From: Myxococcales bacterium
Lineage (GTDB): Bacteria; Myxococcota_C; UBA6777
Length of the DNA stretch: 64,000 nt
Reading direction: 5' to 3'
Assembly (NCBI GenBank): GCA_020632975.1
Contig: JACKEL010000001.1
Coordinates: forward strand, 310,001 to 374,000
The first letter of the stretch is position 1, and each line of letters starts with the position of its first letter. Shown here in pieces: positions 1 to 8,031 of this stretch. Below the pieces are notes generated by a model, which saw only the letters and a list, made by a program, of their open reading frames with translations, was not told the DNA's origin and made no database searches. The translations under genes were made by a program, and so were the position numbers.

Positions 1-1069
1 TTTTGACCACCACAGTGGTTTTGTTGGTTTTGTCGCCAGCTTGGGCAGGAGTAGAAAGCAAAAGTCCCGCAGCCATCGCAGCCATCGCAATTGTGTTTTG
101 CATCTTCATCGTCTTTATCCCTTCAAATGCAGCAAAAGGCTTGCTTGCATTTTGTTTTTTTTGAGGTTTCCTTTTTTCCATCGGGAAGAAACGCTGCGAA
201 CGCGATGCAACAGGCGCAACAAACAACGAAGTGTCCGAAGACTTTGGGTCCACATTGTTCAAAGCAAGGGTTGTTCCTTTCGAAGAGATCGAAAGTTTGC
301 GCGACAACCCTTCAGAGACATCAGGCCGCGGCCCCAAAGCCACCATACCTGCAAGAGATGCAATCCCCGCAGTTCCCGTCCACAAGACTGTACTATTTTT
401 GACCAAGACCCCTGCTTGTGCGGTGGTTTTGATCCAGCCAACAGACTGTGCCAACAACTGTTTTGAGCGGGTACAAAGCATCCAAAGGACCGTTCCCACC
501 GCGCTGAGCATCGACCAAGCCTCTCGCATCAGAGAACTCCGTTTTAAGCTCTCTCTTGCGCTTGACTCTGTTGCGTACACGGTCTTTTCGGCCATGGACA
601 ACAACGTTGCCGTGTGGTGGACATCTTCTTCTTCAAAAGCACGCAAATCGATCACAGCTTGTTGCCGTGGTGGGAGGGCCGCCACCGCATCGTGTACCAA
701 AGCAAGGCCCTGACGATGCGTAAGCTCGCCTTCTGGCGAGCGTTGGGAAGCAGCGAAAGACTCCGTCGCCTCCAAGGGTTCGCAAGGAACAGAGCGACCC
801 TCTCGACGCAACCAATCGATGGCTTTACGTCGAGCGATCGACATCAGCCAAGGCCCCATCTTCTCGATGTGTGGGAGCGTATGTGCATGCCTCCATGCTG
901 CCATCAGCGACTCCTGAACGATGTCTTCGCTCGCTTCTACAGGGACCAAACGTGCAACTTGACGACGCAAAGCACCCAGATGGGGCTGAACCTCCGCGCG
1001 AAAGGTCAGCTCTTTTGAAGCCTCGCGTCGTCCTGTTCTTGTTTGTCCTTGGTCAGCTTTTTCATTCAT
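1..1069 (-). CDS. ECF sigma factor with membrane-spanning C-terminal extension (partial, runs off left edge)
   Basis: Reading the minus strand from the ATG at 1069 gives an open frame with no stop to the window edge. Residues 25-90 look like sigma region 2 (EDIVQESLMAAWR, then MGPWLMSIARRKAIDWLRR) and residues 125-180 like region 4 (ALPPRQQAVIDLR, then a helix-turn-helix). After the sigma core come a hydrophobic segment at about residues 222-247, a polar linker, and at residue 321 (ATG at 109) a signal-peptide-like stretch ending in STPAQA. That inner ATG has a GAAGGG-like ribosome site 9 nt upstream and lies in the same frame. So this is either a sigma factor fused to a membrane or periplasmic domain, or two genes whose separating stop is missing. 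The sigma part is confident; the tail is not. Confidence 0.7.
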   Translation of the reverse strand, partial: MNEKADQGQTRTGRREASKELTFRAEVQPHLGALRRQVARLVPVEASEDIVQESLMAAWRHAHTLPHIEKMGPWLMSIARRKAIDWLRREGRSVPCEPLEATESFAASQRSPEGELTHRQGLALVHDAVAALPPRQQAVIDLRAFEEEDVHHTATLLSMAEKTVYATESSARESLKRSSLMREAWSMLSAVGTVLWMLCTRSKQLLAQSVGWIKTTAQAGVLVKNSTVLWTGTAGIASLAGMVALGPRPDVSEGLSRKLSISSKGTTLALNNVDPKSSDTSLFVAPVASRSQRFFPMEKRKPQKKQNASKPFAAFEGIKTMKMQNTIAMAAMAAGLLLSTPAQAGDKTNKTTVVVK

Positions 1070-1137
1070 CGTTTTGTCCTCGCTGTTTCGCGTTCTATGT
1101 TCTAAGACGACGACGATCCAGAAAGTTCCTAGTCATA

Positions 1138-1155
1138 AAGGAAATTATTTTCCTT
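1138..1155. terminator. Weak AT-rich hairpin between convergent-end genes
   Basis: AAGGAAA at 1138 pairs with TTTCCTT ending at 1155 over a 4-nt loop, overlapping the stop codon of the epimerase gene. The stem is AT-rich, so a terminator role is only possible. Confidence 0.25.
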
Positions 1156-2059
1156 CTTCTCTGACCACCAGTGAAAAGCTCCCATTCTTCGAGGTTTGTG
1201 GTGGAAGCACAAACACCCCTGTTCCCTCCATCCCTTCTGCAAACAGCCGAAAGCCATCGTTGGCGTTCGACTGGGGCTCCAAAGCAAAGAAGGGCTCGCC
1301 CACAGGCGCATACAACAAAAGATGCGCAAAGATCGGATCTGCAAACATCTCGATGGTAGGTCCATGGTCTCCAAAGACCATCAGAGCAGGCTTTTGGAGG
1401 TCTCGCTGTGTAAAGAGATCATCCAAGGCCGTCTCATCAAGCGGTCGAAGCTCTCGAAAGTCCGAAGGATGAGGGATATCTGAGGGAGGTCCGAGCGGCA
1501 AGCCACGTTCTAGCGGAAAGCGCGCAACACAGGGGATCTCGACACGAGGAGGCGTCTGTGGATCGCGGACAAAGTACGGATGAAACCCGAATCCTGCGGG
1601 GTAAGCGACATCATCGACATTTTTGAGCGAAGCTGTGGAACGAAAAGATGCCCCATCGAGGGAAAAGCTGAGTTCAGCCTCAAAAGCAAAGGGAAAGTTG
1701 AGTTCGGGAAACTGTCTTGAAGAAAAATGAAGGGAGCAAGAGACCTCATCGCGAGAAACCACGGTCCATGGGCGTTGTCGAACATCACCATGGCGTGCGG
1801 TTCCATCGTCTGCGACCGTCTTCAACGAAAACACCCGTCCATCGGCATGATACAGCCCATCTTTCATACGATTGGCCCATGGCATCATCAAAAACGAAGA
1901 ACAAGCTCCCGCCCGTTCGTAGTCTTTGCTCTGTGTAGGGCGCATGATGTCCATCCATCCGCCATCTTGGAACACTCGACCATACGCCACCGAACCACCC
2001 GTTTCGGGCAAGATACCCACTTGCCATCGCGCATTCTCTAAATGGATCAACTGCGTCAC
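1145..2059 (-). CDS. Aldose 1-epimerase (galactose mutarotase) family protein
   Basis: A 304-residue protein related to aldose 1-epimerases, which interconvert the alpha and beta anomers of hexoses. Family features are the N-terminal strand ARWQVGILPETGGSVAY, the central motif GFGFHPYF that carries a catalytic-type His, and the late acidic segment FALEPQSNAND that fits the catalytic Glu region. The frame is open up to an ATG at 2146. I chose the GTG at 2059 because AAGGAGG lies 8 nt upstream, while the in-frame ATG at 2086 has its GGAGG directly abutting it. No signal peptide is seen, so it is probably cytosolic. It stands alone, divergent from the OPT transporter. The exact sugar cannot be read from the sequence. 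Confidence 0.8.
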   Translation of the reverse strand: MTQLIHLENARWQVGILPETGGSVAYGRVFQDGGWMDIMRPTQSKDYERAGACSSFLMMPWANRMKDGLYHADGRVFSLKTVADDGTARHGDVRQRPWTVVSRDEVSCSLHFSSRQFPELNFPFAFEAELSFSLDGASFRSTASLKNVDDVAYPAGFGFHPYFVRDPQTPPRVEIPCVARFPLERGLPLGPPSDIPHPSDFRELRPLDETALDDLFTQRDLQKPALMVFGDHGPTIEMFADPIFAHLLLYAPVGEPFFALEPQSNANDGFRLFAEGMEGTGVFVLPPQTSKNGSFSLVVREEGK

Positions 2060-2282
2060 GCTTGTCGCCTCCTTGTTCTTCGACATCCTCCACGACGTCT
2101 TCCAAAAGCAAAACACTTCCTCAAAGAGCTTTGATCTATAACGCAAAAGCCCCTTTGGGTCTAGGTTTCCTGCCCCCTCTCTCCATGTGATTGACTCAGC
2201 GCTTGGGCCTTGCTACGCTGCGCCCTTTCCTTTGTTGTGGCCCCCATCCTTTATCACTTTTTTCGCAGACGGAGCGAAGCGT

Positions 2283-4184
2283 ATGGCGCTAAAACAGCTA
2301 ACCGAAGAACAAATCCGAGACTGGACGGTCGAACAAAAAGACCGCTGGTGGCTTGAAAATGTGTACCGTGGCGATATGCCCCAACTAACGATCCGCTCGG
2401 CCCTCTCGGGCATGTTGATCGGTGGTGCCTTGTCTTTGACCAACCTTTACGTTGGGATGAAGACGGGTTGGACCCTTGGTGTCGGGATTACCTCCGTTAT
2501 CATCGCTTTCGCGATGTTTAAGGTTCTCTCTTCTCTCGGACTTGCCGACGAGTTCACAGTCCTAGAAAACAACTGTATGCAGTCCATCGCGACAGCCGCG
2601 GGTTATATGACCTCTCCGCTGATCGCGAGCCTCGCTGCCTACATGATCATCACCAACACCGTTGTCCCGATGGGAACCACGATGCTTTGGATGATATCGC
2701 TCTCTCTCTTGGGGGTCTTGTTTGCTTTCCCCCTCAAGCGGCGCTTTATCAACGATGAGCAACACCCTTTCCCCGAAGGGCGCGCAGCAGGCGTTGTCAT
2801 GGACGCTTTACACACAAGTGACGCCAGCGAAGGGATCTTTAAAGCCAAGATCTTGATCATTGGTGGCGGTCTATCGGCCCTTTTGGAACTCTTGAAACAA
2901 GGTCATATCTTGGCCAAGATCAAGCTTGCTTTCCTTACACTGCCCCACAGCTTGGAAGGTTGGTTTTACCACGTCACAGGTTGGACCCCCAAACTTGGCG
3001 GTGTCTCCGTCGAAAAACTCACCATCTCGATTGAGCCCGATCACGTCATGGTCGCAGCGGGCGGTCTGATGGGCATCCGCACAGGTGCTTCGTTGCTTCT
3101 TGGCGCGGTGATCAACTACTTTGTCCTCGCGCCTTGGGTGATTAACCAAGGTGACATCCTTGGAAGTGTTAACGCAGCAGGCGCACTGAGCTTTGGTTTC
3201 CGCCCGATCACGACTTGGGCTTTGTGGTGCGGTGTCGCCATGATGACCACAGCAAGCCTTTTCGCGTTCCTTAGCAAACCTGGCATGTTGTTGTCTTCTT
3301 TCAGCGGACTCTTCAGCAAAAAAGAAGAAAGCCAAGATGTGCTCAAAGACATCGAACTCCCCATGTCAGTGTTCCTTTTGGGCATCCCGCTTGTGGGAAG
3401 CGTCGTAGTCTTGTTGGGTTGGTATTTCTTTGGTGTCCCCGTCTGGTTGGGCGCTATCGCGATCCCCATGGTCTTCGTCTTCACCATCATCGCTGCCCAC
3501 TCAACCGCGCTCACCGCGATTACCCCCACTGGCGCGCTTGGAAAGCTGACCCAGCTCACTTATGCAGCGCTGACCCCCAGCATCACCACCAACATCATGA
3601 CCGCCAGCATCACTGGCGAAGTCGCAGGCAACGCATCCAACTTGTTGATGGACATCAAACCTGGTTACATGCTTGGCGGAAAGCCCCGTCAACAGGCGAT
3701 GGGACACGTCCTTGGTATCTTTGCAGGTGCGATCGTTTGCGTGCCCGTCTTCTACATCGCCTTCCTCCAAGGCAACCCCTCGGGCTTGATCAGCGCCCAA
3801 TATCCGATGCCTGGCGCAACCATCTGGAAAGCTGTCGCAGAAATCCTCACCCGCGGTATCTCTGAACTCCCCTTGACCGCTGTCTATGCAGCCTTGATCG
3901 GTGCCATCGTTGGCGTTTTCCTCGAAGGTATCAAAGTCGCAACCAAAGGCCGCTTCCCGATCTCCGCTGTGGGCTTGGGACTCGCTTTTGTCATCCCCTT
4001 CACCACTTGCTTTGCAATGTTTATGGGCTCTTTCCTTTTCTGGTTGGCAGAGAAATTGGCGAAACGTGAAGACTCCTTTGTCCACCGTGTCTTTGTCAAA
4101 AACCTCGAACCTGTCGCGGCTGGCGTCATCGCGGGTGGTGCTTTGATGGGCATCCTCATCGCCGTTCTCACCGCTGCTTTCTAA
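2283..4184 (+). CDS. OPT family oligopeptide/metal-complex transporter
   Basis: A 633-residue polytopic membrane protein of the oligopeptide transporter (OPT) family, which imports small peptides or metal-siderophore complexes with protons. It has about 14-16 hydrophobic segments. Family-like stretches include RSALSGMLIGGALSLTNLYV near the N terminus, ENNCMQSIATAAGYM, HPFPEGRAAGVVM, and later GEVAGNASNLLMDIKPGYML. Length fits the bacterial EspB-like branch. The frame is open from 2187, but the ATG at 2283 follows an AGACGGAGCG purine stretch and starts directly before conserved sequence. A lipoprotein gene follows 26 nt after the stop and is probably co-transcribed, which suggests the two work together. 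The substrate cannot be predicted. Confidence 0.9.
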   Translation: MALKQLTEEQIRDWTVEQKDRWWLENVYRGDMPQLTIRSALSGMLIGGALSLTNLYVGMKTGWTLGVGITSVIIAFAMFKVLSSLGLADEFTVLENNCMQSIATAAGYMTSPLIASLAAYMIITNTVVPMGTTMLWMISLSLLGVLFAFPLKRRFINDEQHPFPEGRAAGVVMDALHTSDASEGIFKAKILIIGGGLSALLELLKQGHILAKIKLAFLTLPHSLEGWFYHVTGWTPKLGGVSVEKLTISIEPDHVMVAAGGLMGIRTGASLLLGAVINYFVLAPWVINQGDILGSVNAAGALSFGFRPITTWALWCGVAMMTTASLFAFLSKPGMLLSSFSGLFSKKEESQDVLKDIELPMSVFLLGIPLVGSVVVLLGWYFFGVPVWLGAIAIPMVFVFTIIAAHSTALTAITPTGALGKLTQLTYAALTPSITTNIMTASITGEVAGNASNLLMDIKPGYMLGGKPRQQAMGHVLGIFAGAIVCVPVFYIAFLQGNPSGLISAQYPMPGATIWKAVAEILTRGISELPLTAVYAALIGAIVGVFLEGIKVATKGRFPISAVGLGLAFVIPFTTCFAMFMGSFLFWLAEKLAKREDSFVHRVFVKNLEPVAAGVIAGGALMGILIAVLTAAF

Positions 4185-4210
4185 TCTCGGTTGAAAAGGA
4201 TTCGCTCATC

Positions 4211-5131
4211 ATGCACAAGAGAAATATTCTGACTTCGCTTTTCCTCATGGCTGCGATAACAACGCTCGGTTGCCGCCCAAATGTCCCGACAGATGACAAA
4301 GATCTCCTCGACTACGTCCGCTACGGTACCCAAGGCGGAAAGGTCCGAAAGCTCGACGACACAGCACAACACTACGCTGATCAAATCCTCGCGACGTTTT
4401 ATCAGTTCAAAAGAACCCAAAAAACCATGGCCGCTTTCGACAGCAAAGGCGCTCTCTGGCCACTCGATAGCAAAAAATGGGATGACAAAAAAGCTGTCAA
4501 AGCCCAAGTCAAAACCATCCAAACATGGCTCGCAGATAAACCTGCGAAGGGCACAAAAGCCCCAACACGCGCTGCATTGCTCAAGAAGCTCTATAAACAA
4601 CTCAGCGCTCCCCCCAAACTCCACAAGGGCAACCCCAACGCTCTCTCTGCGGGACTCAAAGCGATCCTCAACCCCGCTGCGATAGAGTCAAAAAACACCA
4701 TGCTTGCAAGGCTCTACCTTTCTCTCTTTGAGAATGCGAGCAAACACACCACCAAAGGCGAACAGACGAAAGCCGCTTGGTCCGCACTCGAACGACTCTT
4801 CACCAACGAAGAACAAGCCGCCCTATCTTCCGCAACCACCATGCTCCCCAAAAACAAAGCACGTCGCGATGGCTTGCTCAAAAGCAAAAAAGAACTGCGA
4901 GGCAAGGGACTCACAGACGAAGCATCTTGGCGCTCCTACCGTCGTATGGAACTGGAGATCCACTACTACGACGTAAAGATCAAATCCCAAGAAGCCCTCC
5001 TCAAAAAGCATAGCAAGCCCAAAGGCAAAAAAGCACCCGCCGCTCGTCCTGCCGCTCGCCCTGCCGCTCGCCCCACTGCTCGTCCCACGACCCGCACCGC
5101 TGCTCCTTCTTCTGCCCCCACGTCGCGCTAA
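4211..5131 (+). CDS. Lipoprotein with Ala/Arg/Pro-rich tail, function unknown
   Basis: A 306-residue protein with a lipoprotein signal peptide (hydrophobic stretch, then lipobox TTLGC), so it is expected to be anchored in a membrane facing the periplasm. The body is alpha-helical, Lys/Ala-rich and without a family I recognise. The last 40 residues are a low-complexity ARPAARPTARPTTR tail encoded by imperfect CGCTCGTCCTGC-like repeats. AAAAGGA sits 11 nt before the ATG. It lies just downstream of the OPT transporter on the same strand and may be an accessory or structural partner. A GC-rich repeat block follows the stop. Confidence 0.75.
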   Translation: MHKRNILTSLFLMAAITTLGCRPNVPTDDKDLLDYVRYGTQGGKVRKLDDTAQHYADQILATFYQFKRTQKTMAAFDSKGALWPLDSKKWDDKKAVKAQVKTIQTWLADKPAKGTKAPTRAALLKKLYKQLSAPPKLHKGNPNALSAGLKAILNPAAIESKNTMLARLYLSLFENASKHTTKGEQTKAAWSALERLFTNEEQAALSSATTMLPKNKARRDGLLKSKKELRGKGLTDEASWRSYRRMELEIHYYDVKIKSQEALLKKHSKPKGKKAPAARPAARPAARPTARPTTRTAAPSSAPTSR

Positions 5132-5144
5132 GCCCCCTAGTCTG

Positions 5145-5310
5145 CGGGCGCCCCGAACAAAGGGAAGATTCCCAGCTCACGGGCGCCCACAGAGGGGCGC
5201 CCCGGATAAGGGGATGATTCCCAGCCTACGCCCCGGATAAGGGGATGATTCCCGGCCTACGCCCCGGATAAAGGGAAGGTTCCCGGCCTGCGCACCGGAT
5301 AAAGGGAAAA
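5145..5310. repeat. 31-bp tandem repeat with nested palindromes, after the lipoprotein gene
   Basis: At least three near-identical 31-bp units (starting GCCCCGGATAA and ending CCCGGCCTAC) run head to tail, flanked by partial units. Each carries GGGA-N4-TCCC or GGGAA-N2-TTCCC, which is self-complementary, and the first units also carry GGGCGCCC. There are no spacers, so it is not a CRISPR array. It may act as a run of terminators or a REP-like element. From 5311 to 5518 I see no gene, only AT-richer sequence leading into the cyclase. Confidence 0.7.
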
Positions 5311-5518
5311 GGGCCTTTTGGCCTCCGCTATCCCTGCATCCAAACAGGTAGTGCGCTCAAAAGTAGACGTAGAGCTTAAGAAACACCAGTTTCTCCCTTG
5401 GTACGTCCAGAAGTCCTAGGTTTTTTTTATTGTTTCAAAAGTTATTTGGAAAAGAACCGTTTCTTCAAGAACCAAGCAGCAAGGCAAGATCTTCATCTTA
5501 GGCGGGAAAGAAAAAACA

Positions 5519-7165
5519 ATGCAACAATGGCAGATCACCCCCTATTTTTGGCTTTATTTTGGTGCGCTCTTGCTGTGCTTTTATGTCTCTCTAGAAGCAT
5601 GGCGTTTTCCTTCTGGGTACGGTCGAAACTGGTTTCGTTGGATGATCGCTTCGATCGATCTGTGGTTGCTGAGCTATATCCTTGGATTTTTCCACAAAGA
5701 TCCGCAGTGGAAAAGCATCATCTTGCGCGCGGAGTACCTGGGAATCATCGGTGCCGCGACGTTTTGGTGCCTCTTTTCACTCTCCTATACACACACGGGT
5801 GGACGCTGGCTGACGCCCAAAAAAACAGCGATGATCTTCATCATCCCAGTAGTAAGCTATCTGCTTGTTTTATCTTATCCTCTTCACACGCTCTTTTACA
5901 AAAAGGTAGAGTTTGTCCAAGAAGATGGACTCGTCTTACTCAAAAAACACTACAGTTTCGGCTTTTATATTTGGACATCCTACGCTTATGTCATGCTATC
6001 CGTAGGCTTGCTTGCGCTCATCTCTAGCTTTTCCAAGATGAGTCGTTCTTTTCGCTGGCAGTTTATGCCTTTGATCTTCGCGATCTCGTTGATCGTAAGT
6101 TCCAATCTTTCTTACATCTTGGGGAGCAATCCGCTTGCTCCTTACGACATCACCTCGCTTAGCTTTGCTGTCGTGAGCGGCATCATCCTGTATGTGATGA
6201 AGCGTTTTCGCTTCCTCGATCTGATCCCCGTTGCCCACGAGCATATCTTCCATTCCATCCAAAGCGGCGTCATCATCCTCGATGCCCAAGAGCGCATCAT
6301 CGAGATCAACCCCGCAGCGCTCGAACTCACCTCGTTGCCCCACGACAAGCTCCTTGGACAGTCCATCCATACAGCCTTCCCTGACCAAGCTTGTTTCATT
6401 GAGCCTCACCTACAAAAACAGCACCACAAGTTCGAACTCAACTTCCACGATCGGATCTTTGAAGCGCAGATCATCCCCCTCCAACATGCCTCAAACAACC
6501 CTCTTGGAAAACTGATCACGCTGTACGATATCACGCTGCTCAAGACCGCCCTCGCGGAGATCCAACGCATCGCCCGCATCGATCCTTTGACGCAAGTCGC
6601 CAACCGACTCGCGATGCAAGAACGACTCGACACAGAAGCCGAACGCAGCAGGCGTTACGACGGAACATTCAGCGTAGTCATCGGCGACATCGACAAGTTC
6701 AAGATGATCAACGACACATACGGCCATCAATGCGGCGATTATGTCCTCTCCACATTGGCTCAGCTGCTCCAAGAAACCGCAAGAAAATCCGATCTCGTCG
6801 CACGATGGGGCGGAGAAGAGTTCTGTATCTTGCTCCCTCAAACTTCGGTCACCCAAGCCAAGATCATGCTTGAGCGCATCCGCTCTCGTCTCGCCAAACA
6901 CGTCTTTACATGGAACCAACAAACCATCCGTGTTACCGCGACATTTGGTGTGGCCGAACACAAAAAAGAACTCCCTATCGAACACACCATCCAAAAAGCC
7001 GATCAAGCCCTCTATCAAGGCAAACACGACGGCAGAAACCGCATCTCTTTGCATATCTCTTCGACGGGCATCCCACTTCCCGACTTTTCCGAGATATCCG
7101 ACAAAGAAACAGGCACCGAGATCCAATCCCTCTCCTACCAAAATCATCTGCGCTCCCTTAAATAA
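5519..7165 (+). CDS. Membrane diguanylate cyclase (7TM + PAS + GGDEF)
   Basis: A 548-residue protein expected to make cyclic di-GMP from two GTP at the inner membrane. Residues 1-225 hold about seven hydrophobic helices resembling the 7TM sensor region of some histidine kinases (pattern around FWCLFSLSYTHTGG). A PAS-like domain follows at about 230-345 (IIEINPAALELT). The GGDEF domain covers about 355-515 and starts at RIDPLTQVANRLAM. The active motif RWGGEEF is intact, and RKSD sits five residues before it, matching the RxxD inhibitory site for product feedback. No EAL domain is present. The ATG lies in an AT-rich leader with a weak ribosome site. It is monocistronic. Confidence 0.93.
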   Translation: MQQWQITPYFWLYFGALLLCFYVSLEAWRFPSGYGRNWFRWMIASIDLWLLSYILGFFHKDPQWKSIILRAEYLGIIGAATFWCLFSLSYTHTGGRWLTPKKTAMIFIIPVVSYLLVLSYPLHTLFYKKVEFVQEDGLVLLKKHYSFGFYIWTSYAYVMLSVGLLALISSFSKMSRSFRWQFMPLIFAISLIVSSNLSYILGSNPLAPYDITSLSFAVVSGIILYVMKRFRFLDLIPVAHEHIFHSIQSGVIILDAQERIIEINPAALELTSLPHDKLLGQSIHTAFPDQACFIEPHLQKQHHKFELNFHDRIFEAQIIPLQHASNNPLGKLITLYDITLLKTALAEIQRIARIDPLTQVANRLAMQERLDTEAERSRRYDGTFSVVIGDIDKFKMINDTYGHQCGDYVLSTLAQLLQETARKSDLVARWGGEEFCILLPQTSVTQAKIMLERIRSRLAKHVFTWNQQTIRVTATFGVAEHKKELPIEHTIQKADQALYQGKHDGRNRISLHISSTGIPLPDFSEISDKETGTEIQSLSYQNHLRSLK

Positions 7166-7354
7166 TTTTTCTCTCCCCCGCAAATAATTTTGAACCTATT
7201 TTTTATCCCCCCGTAAGACTTACCAACAAAGCAAGTAAATCCAACAACCCAACACAAGAGAAAAGTCATGTACACACAAACAAAGCCCCCAACACTACAA
7301 CGTCAAACTCCCCAAGCCTGTGTGCAACAAACTTTTCCCTTTCCTACCTTTTTT

Positions 7355-7514
7355 CGCTGGTGTGCTTAATCGCTAAGCAAGCCGCGGCAACGCTCGATAC
7401 ACCCACTGTATCCGAGTAGATCGCAGCCTTACACCAGCGATGCCTGAACGTCCTGTTCAACATCGCTTCCCCCAACATGGTTTCTCTCGAAAAGGCCTTC
7501 CTTCGTGCCTTTTC
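7355..7514 (+). ncRNA. Candidate structured RNA upstream of the tRNA cluster
   Basis: This gene-free stretch is dense in perfect stems. CGCTGGTGT (7355-7363) pairs with ACACCAGCG (7431-7439). Inside are GCTTA/TAAGC, a short GCG-GCAA-CGC and a CTCGATAC/GTAT-C-CGAG hairpin. An alternative stem GCGATG-cc-TGAAC / GTTCA-a-CATCGC covers 7437-7466 and shares bases with the closing stem. GAAAAGGC/GCCTTTTC (7489-7514) looks like a terminator. It is not a tRNA (no T-arm) and I know no family for it. From 7166 to 7354 I see only AT-rich leader without a clear promoter. Confidence 0.35.
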
Positions 7515-7537
7515 ACACATATCGTTCTTCGCTTGAT

Positions 7538-7609
7538 GGCGAGATCGCCTAACGGTAAGGCACTTGATTGAAGATCAAGGTATTGCGGGTTCGACTCCCG
7601 CTCTCGTCA
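7538..7609 (+). tRNA. tRNA-Phe (GAA), copy 1
   Basis: A full cloverleaf: acceptor GGCGAGA/TCTCGTC with one G-U pair, D-stem GCC/GGC, anticodon stem CTTGA/TCAAG with loop TTGAAGA (anticodon GAA), T-arm GCGGG-TTCGACT-CCCGC, discriminator A. CCA is not encoded. It opens a cluster of five tRNA genes spaced 5-31 nt apart. Confidence 0.9.
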
Positions 7610-7614
7610 CTTCA

Positions 7615-7687
7615 AGGGGCATAGTGTTAACGGCTAGCACGGCGGACACCAAATCCGTTAGTGGGGGTTCGAATCCCTCTGCCCTTG
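7615..7687 (+). tRNA. tRNA-Trp-like (CCA) with A at position 33
   Basis: Acceptor AGGGGCA/TGCCCTT, D-stem GTG/CAC, anticodon stem GCGGA/TCCGT, loop CACCAAA, T-arm GGGGG-TTCGAAT-CCCTC, discriminator G as in tRNA-Trp. The anticodon in standard register is CCA, but base 33 is A instead of the near-universal U. It may be a variant or failing tRNA. Confidence 0.75.
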
Positions 7688-7718
7688 TAAAAAGACAAGA
7701 ATATTTCTTATCTTTTCT

Positions 7719-7791
7719 GGTGAGGTAGTTCAATTGGTAGAGCACTGGATTGAAGATCCAGGTGTTGTGGGTTCGAGTCCCACCCCCACCA
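7719..7791 (+). tRNA. tRNA-Phe (GAA), copy 2
   Basis: Acceptor GGTGAGG/CCCCACC with one A-C mismatch at the fifth pair, D-arm GTTC...GAGC, anticodon stem CTGGA/TCCAG with loop TTGAAGA, T-arm GTGGG-TTCGAGT-CCCAC, discriminator A. Its anticodon arm matches copy 3, but the acceptor stems differ. Confidence 0.88.
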
Positions 7792-7820
7792 CAAAAGCAA
7801 GACAAAGTCTTACTTTTTTA

Positions 7821-7893
7821 GGTAAGGTAGCTCAACTGGTAGAGCCCTGGATTGAAGATCCAGCTGTTGCAGGTTCGACTCCTGTCCTTGCCG
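7821..7893 (+). tRNA. tRNA-Phe (GAA), copy 3, discriminator G
   Basis: Perfect acceptor GGTAAGG/CCTTGCC, D-arm GCTC...GAGC, anticodon stem CTGGA/TCCAG with loop TTGAAGA, T-arm GCAGG-TTCGACT-CCTGT. The discriminator is G, while tRNA-Phe normally carries A at position 73. Confidence 0.88.
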
Positions 7894-7899
7894 CTGTAT

Positions 7900-7970
7900 A
7901 GGCGCGTGGTGTAAAGGTAGCATGGTGGTTTCCAAGTCCACGGGTAGGGGTTCGAATCCTCTCGCGCTTG
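7900..7970 (+). tRNA. tRNA-Trp (CCA)
   Basis: Acceptor AGGCGCG/CGCGCTT, short D-arm GTG...CAT, anticodon stem GTGGT/TCCAC with a T-T mismatch next to the loop, loop TTCCAAG giving anticodon CCA with a normal T33, T-arm AGGGG-TTCGAAT-CCTCT, discriminator G as expected for Trp. Confidence 0.85.
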
Positions 7971-8031
7971 CAATCCGTTCTTCCCATAGGTAGGTCATTA
8001 TCGAGGCTTAGTAGGTCGCTATCAAGGCTTG

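Noticed and set aside
5145..5310. CRISPR array
   Set aside because: Repeats are contiguous with no unique spacers and no cas genes nearby.
7355..7439. Integron attC site or extra tRNA
   Set aside because: The closing stem lacks the attC GTTRRRY/RYYYAAC core boxes, and there is no T-arm or anticodon loop.
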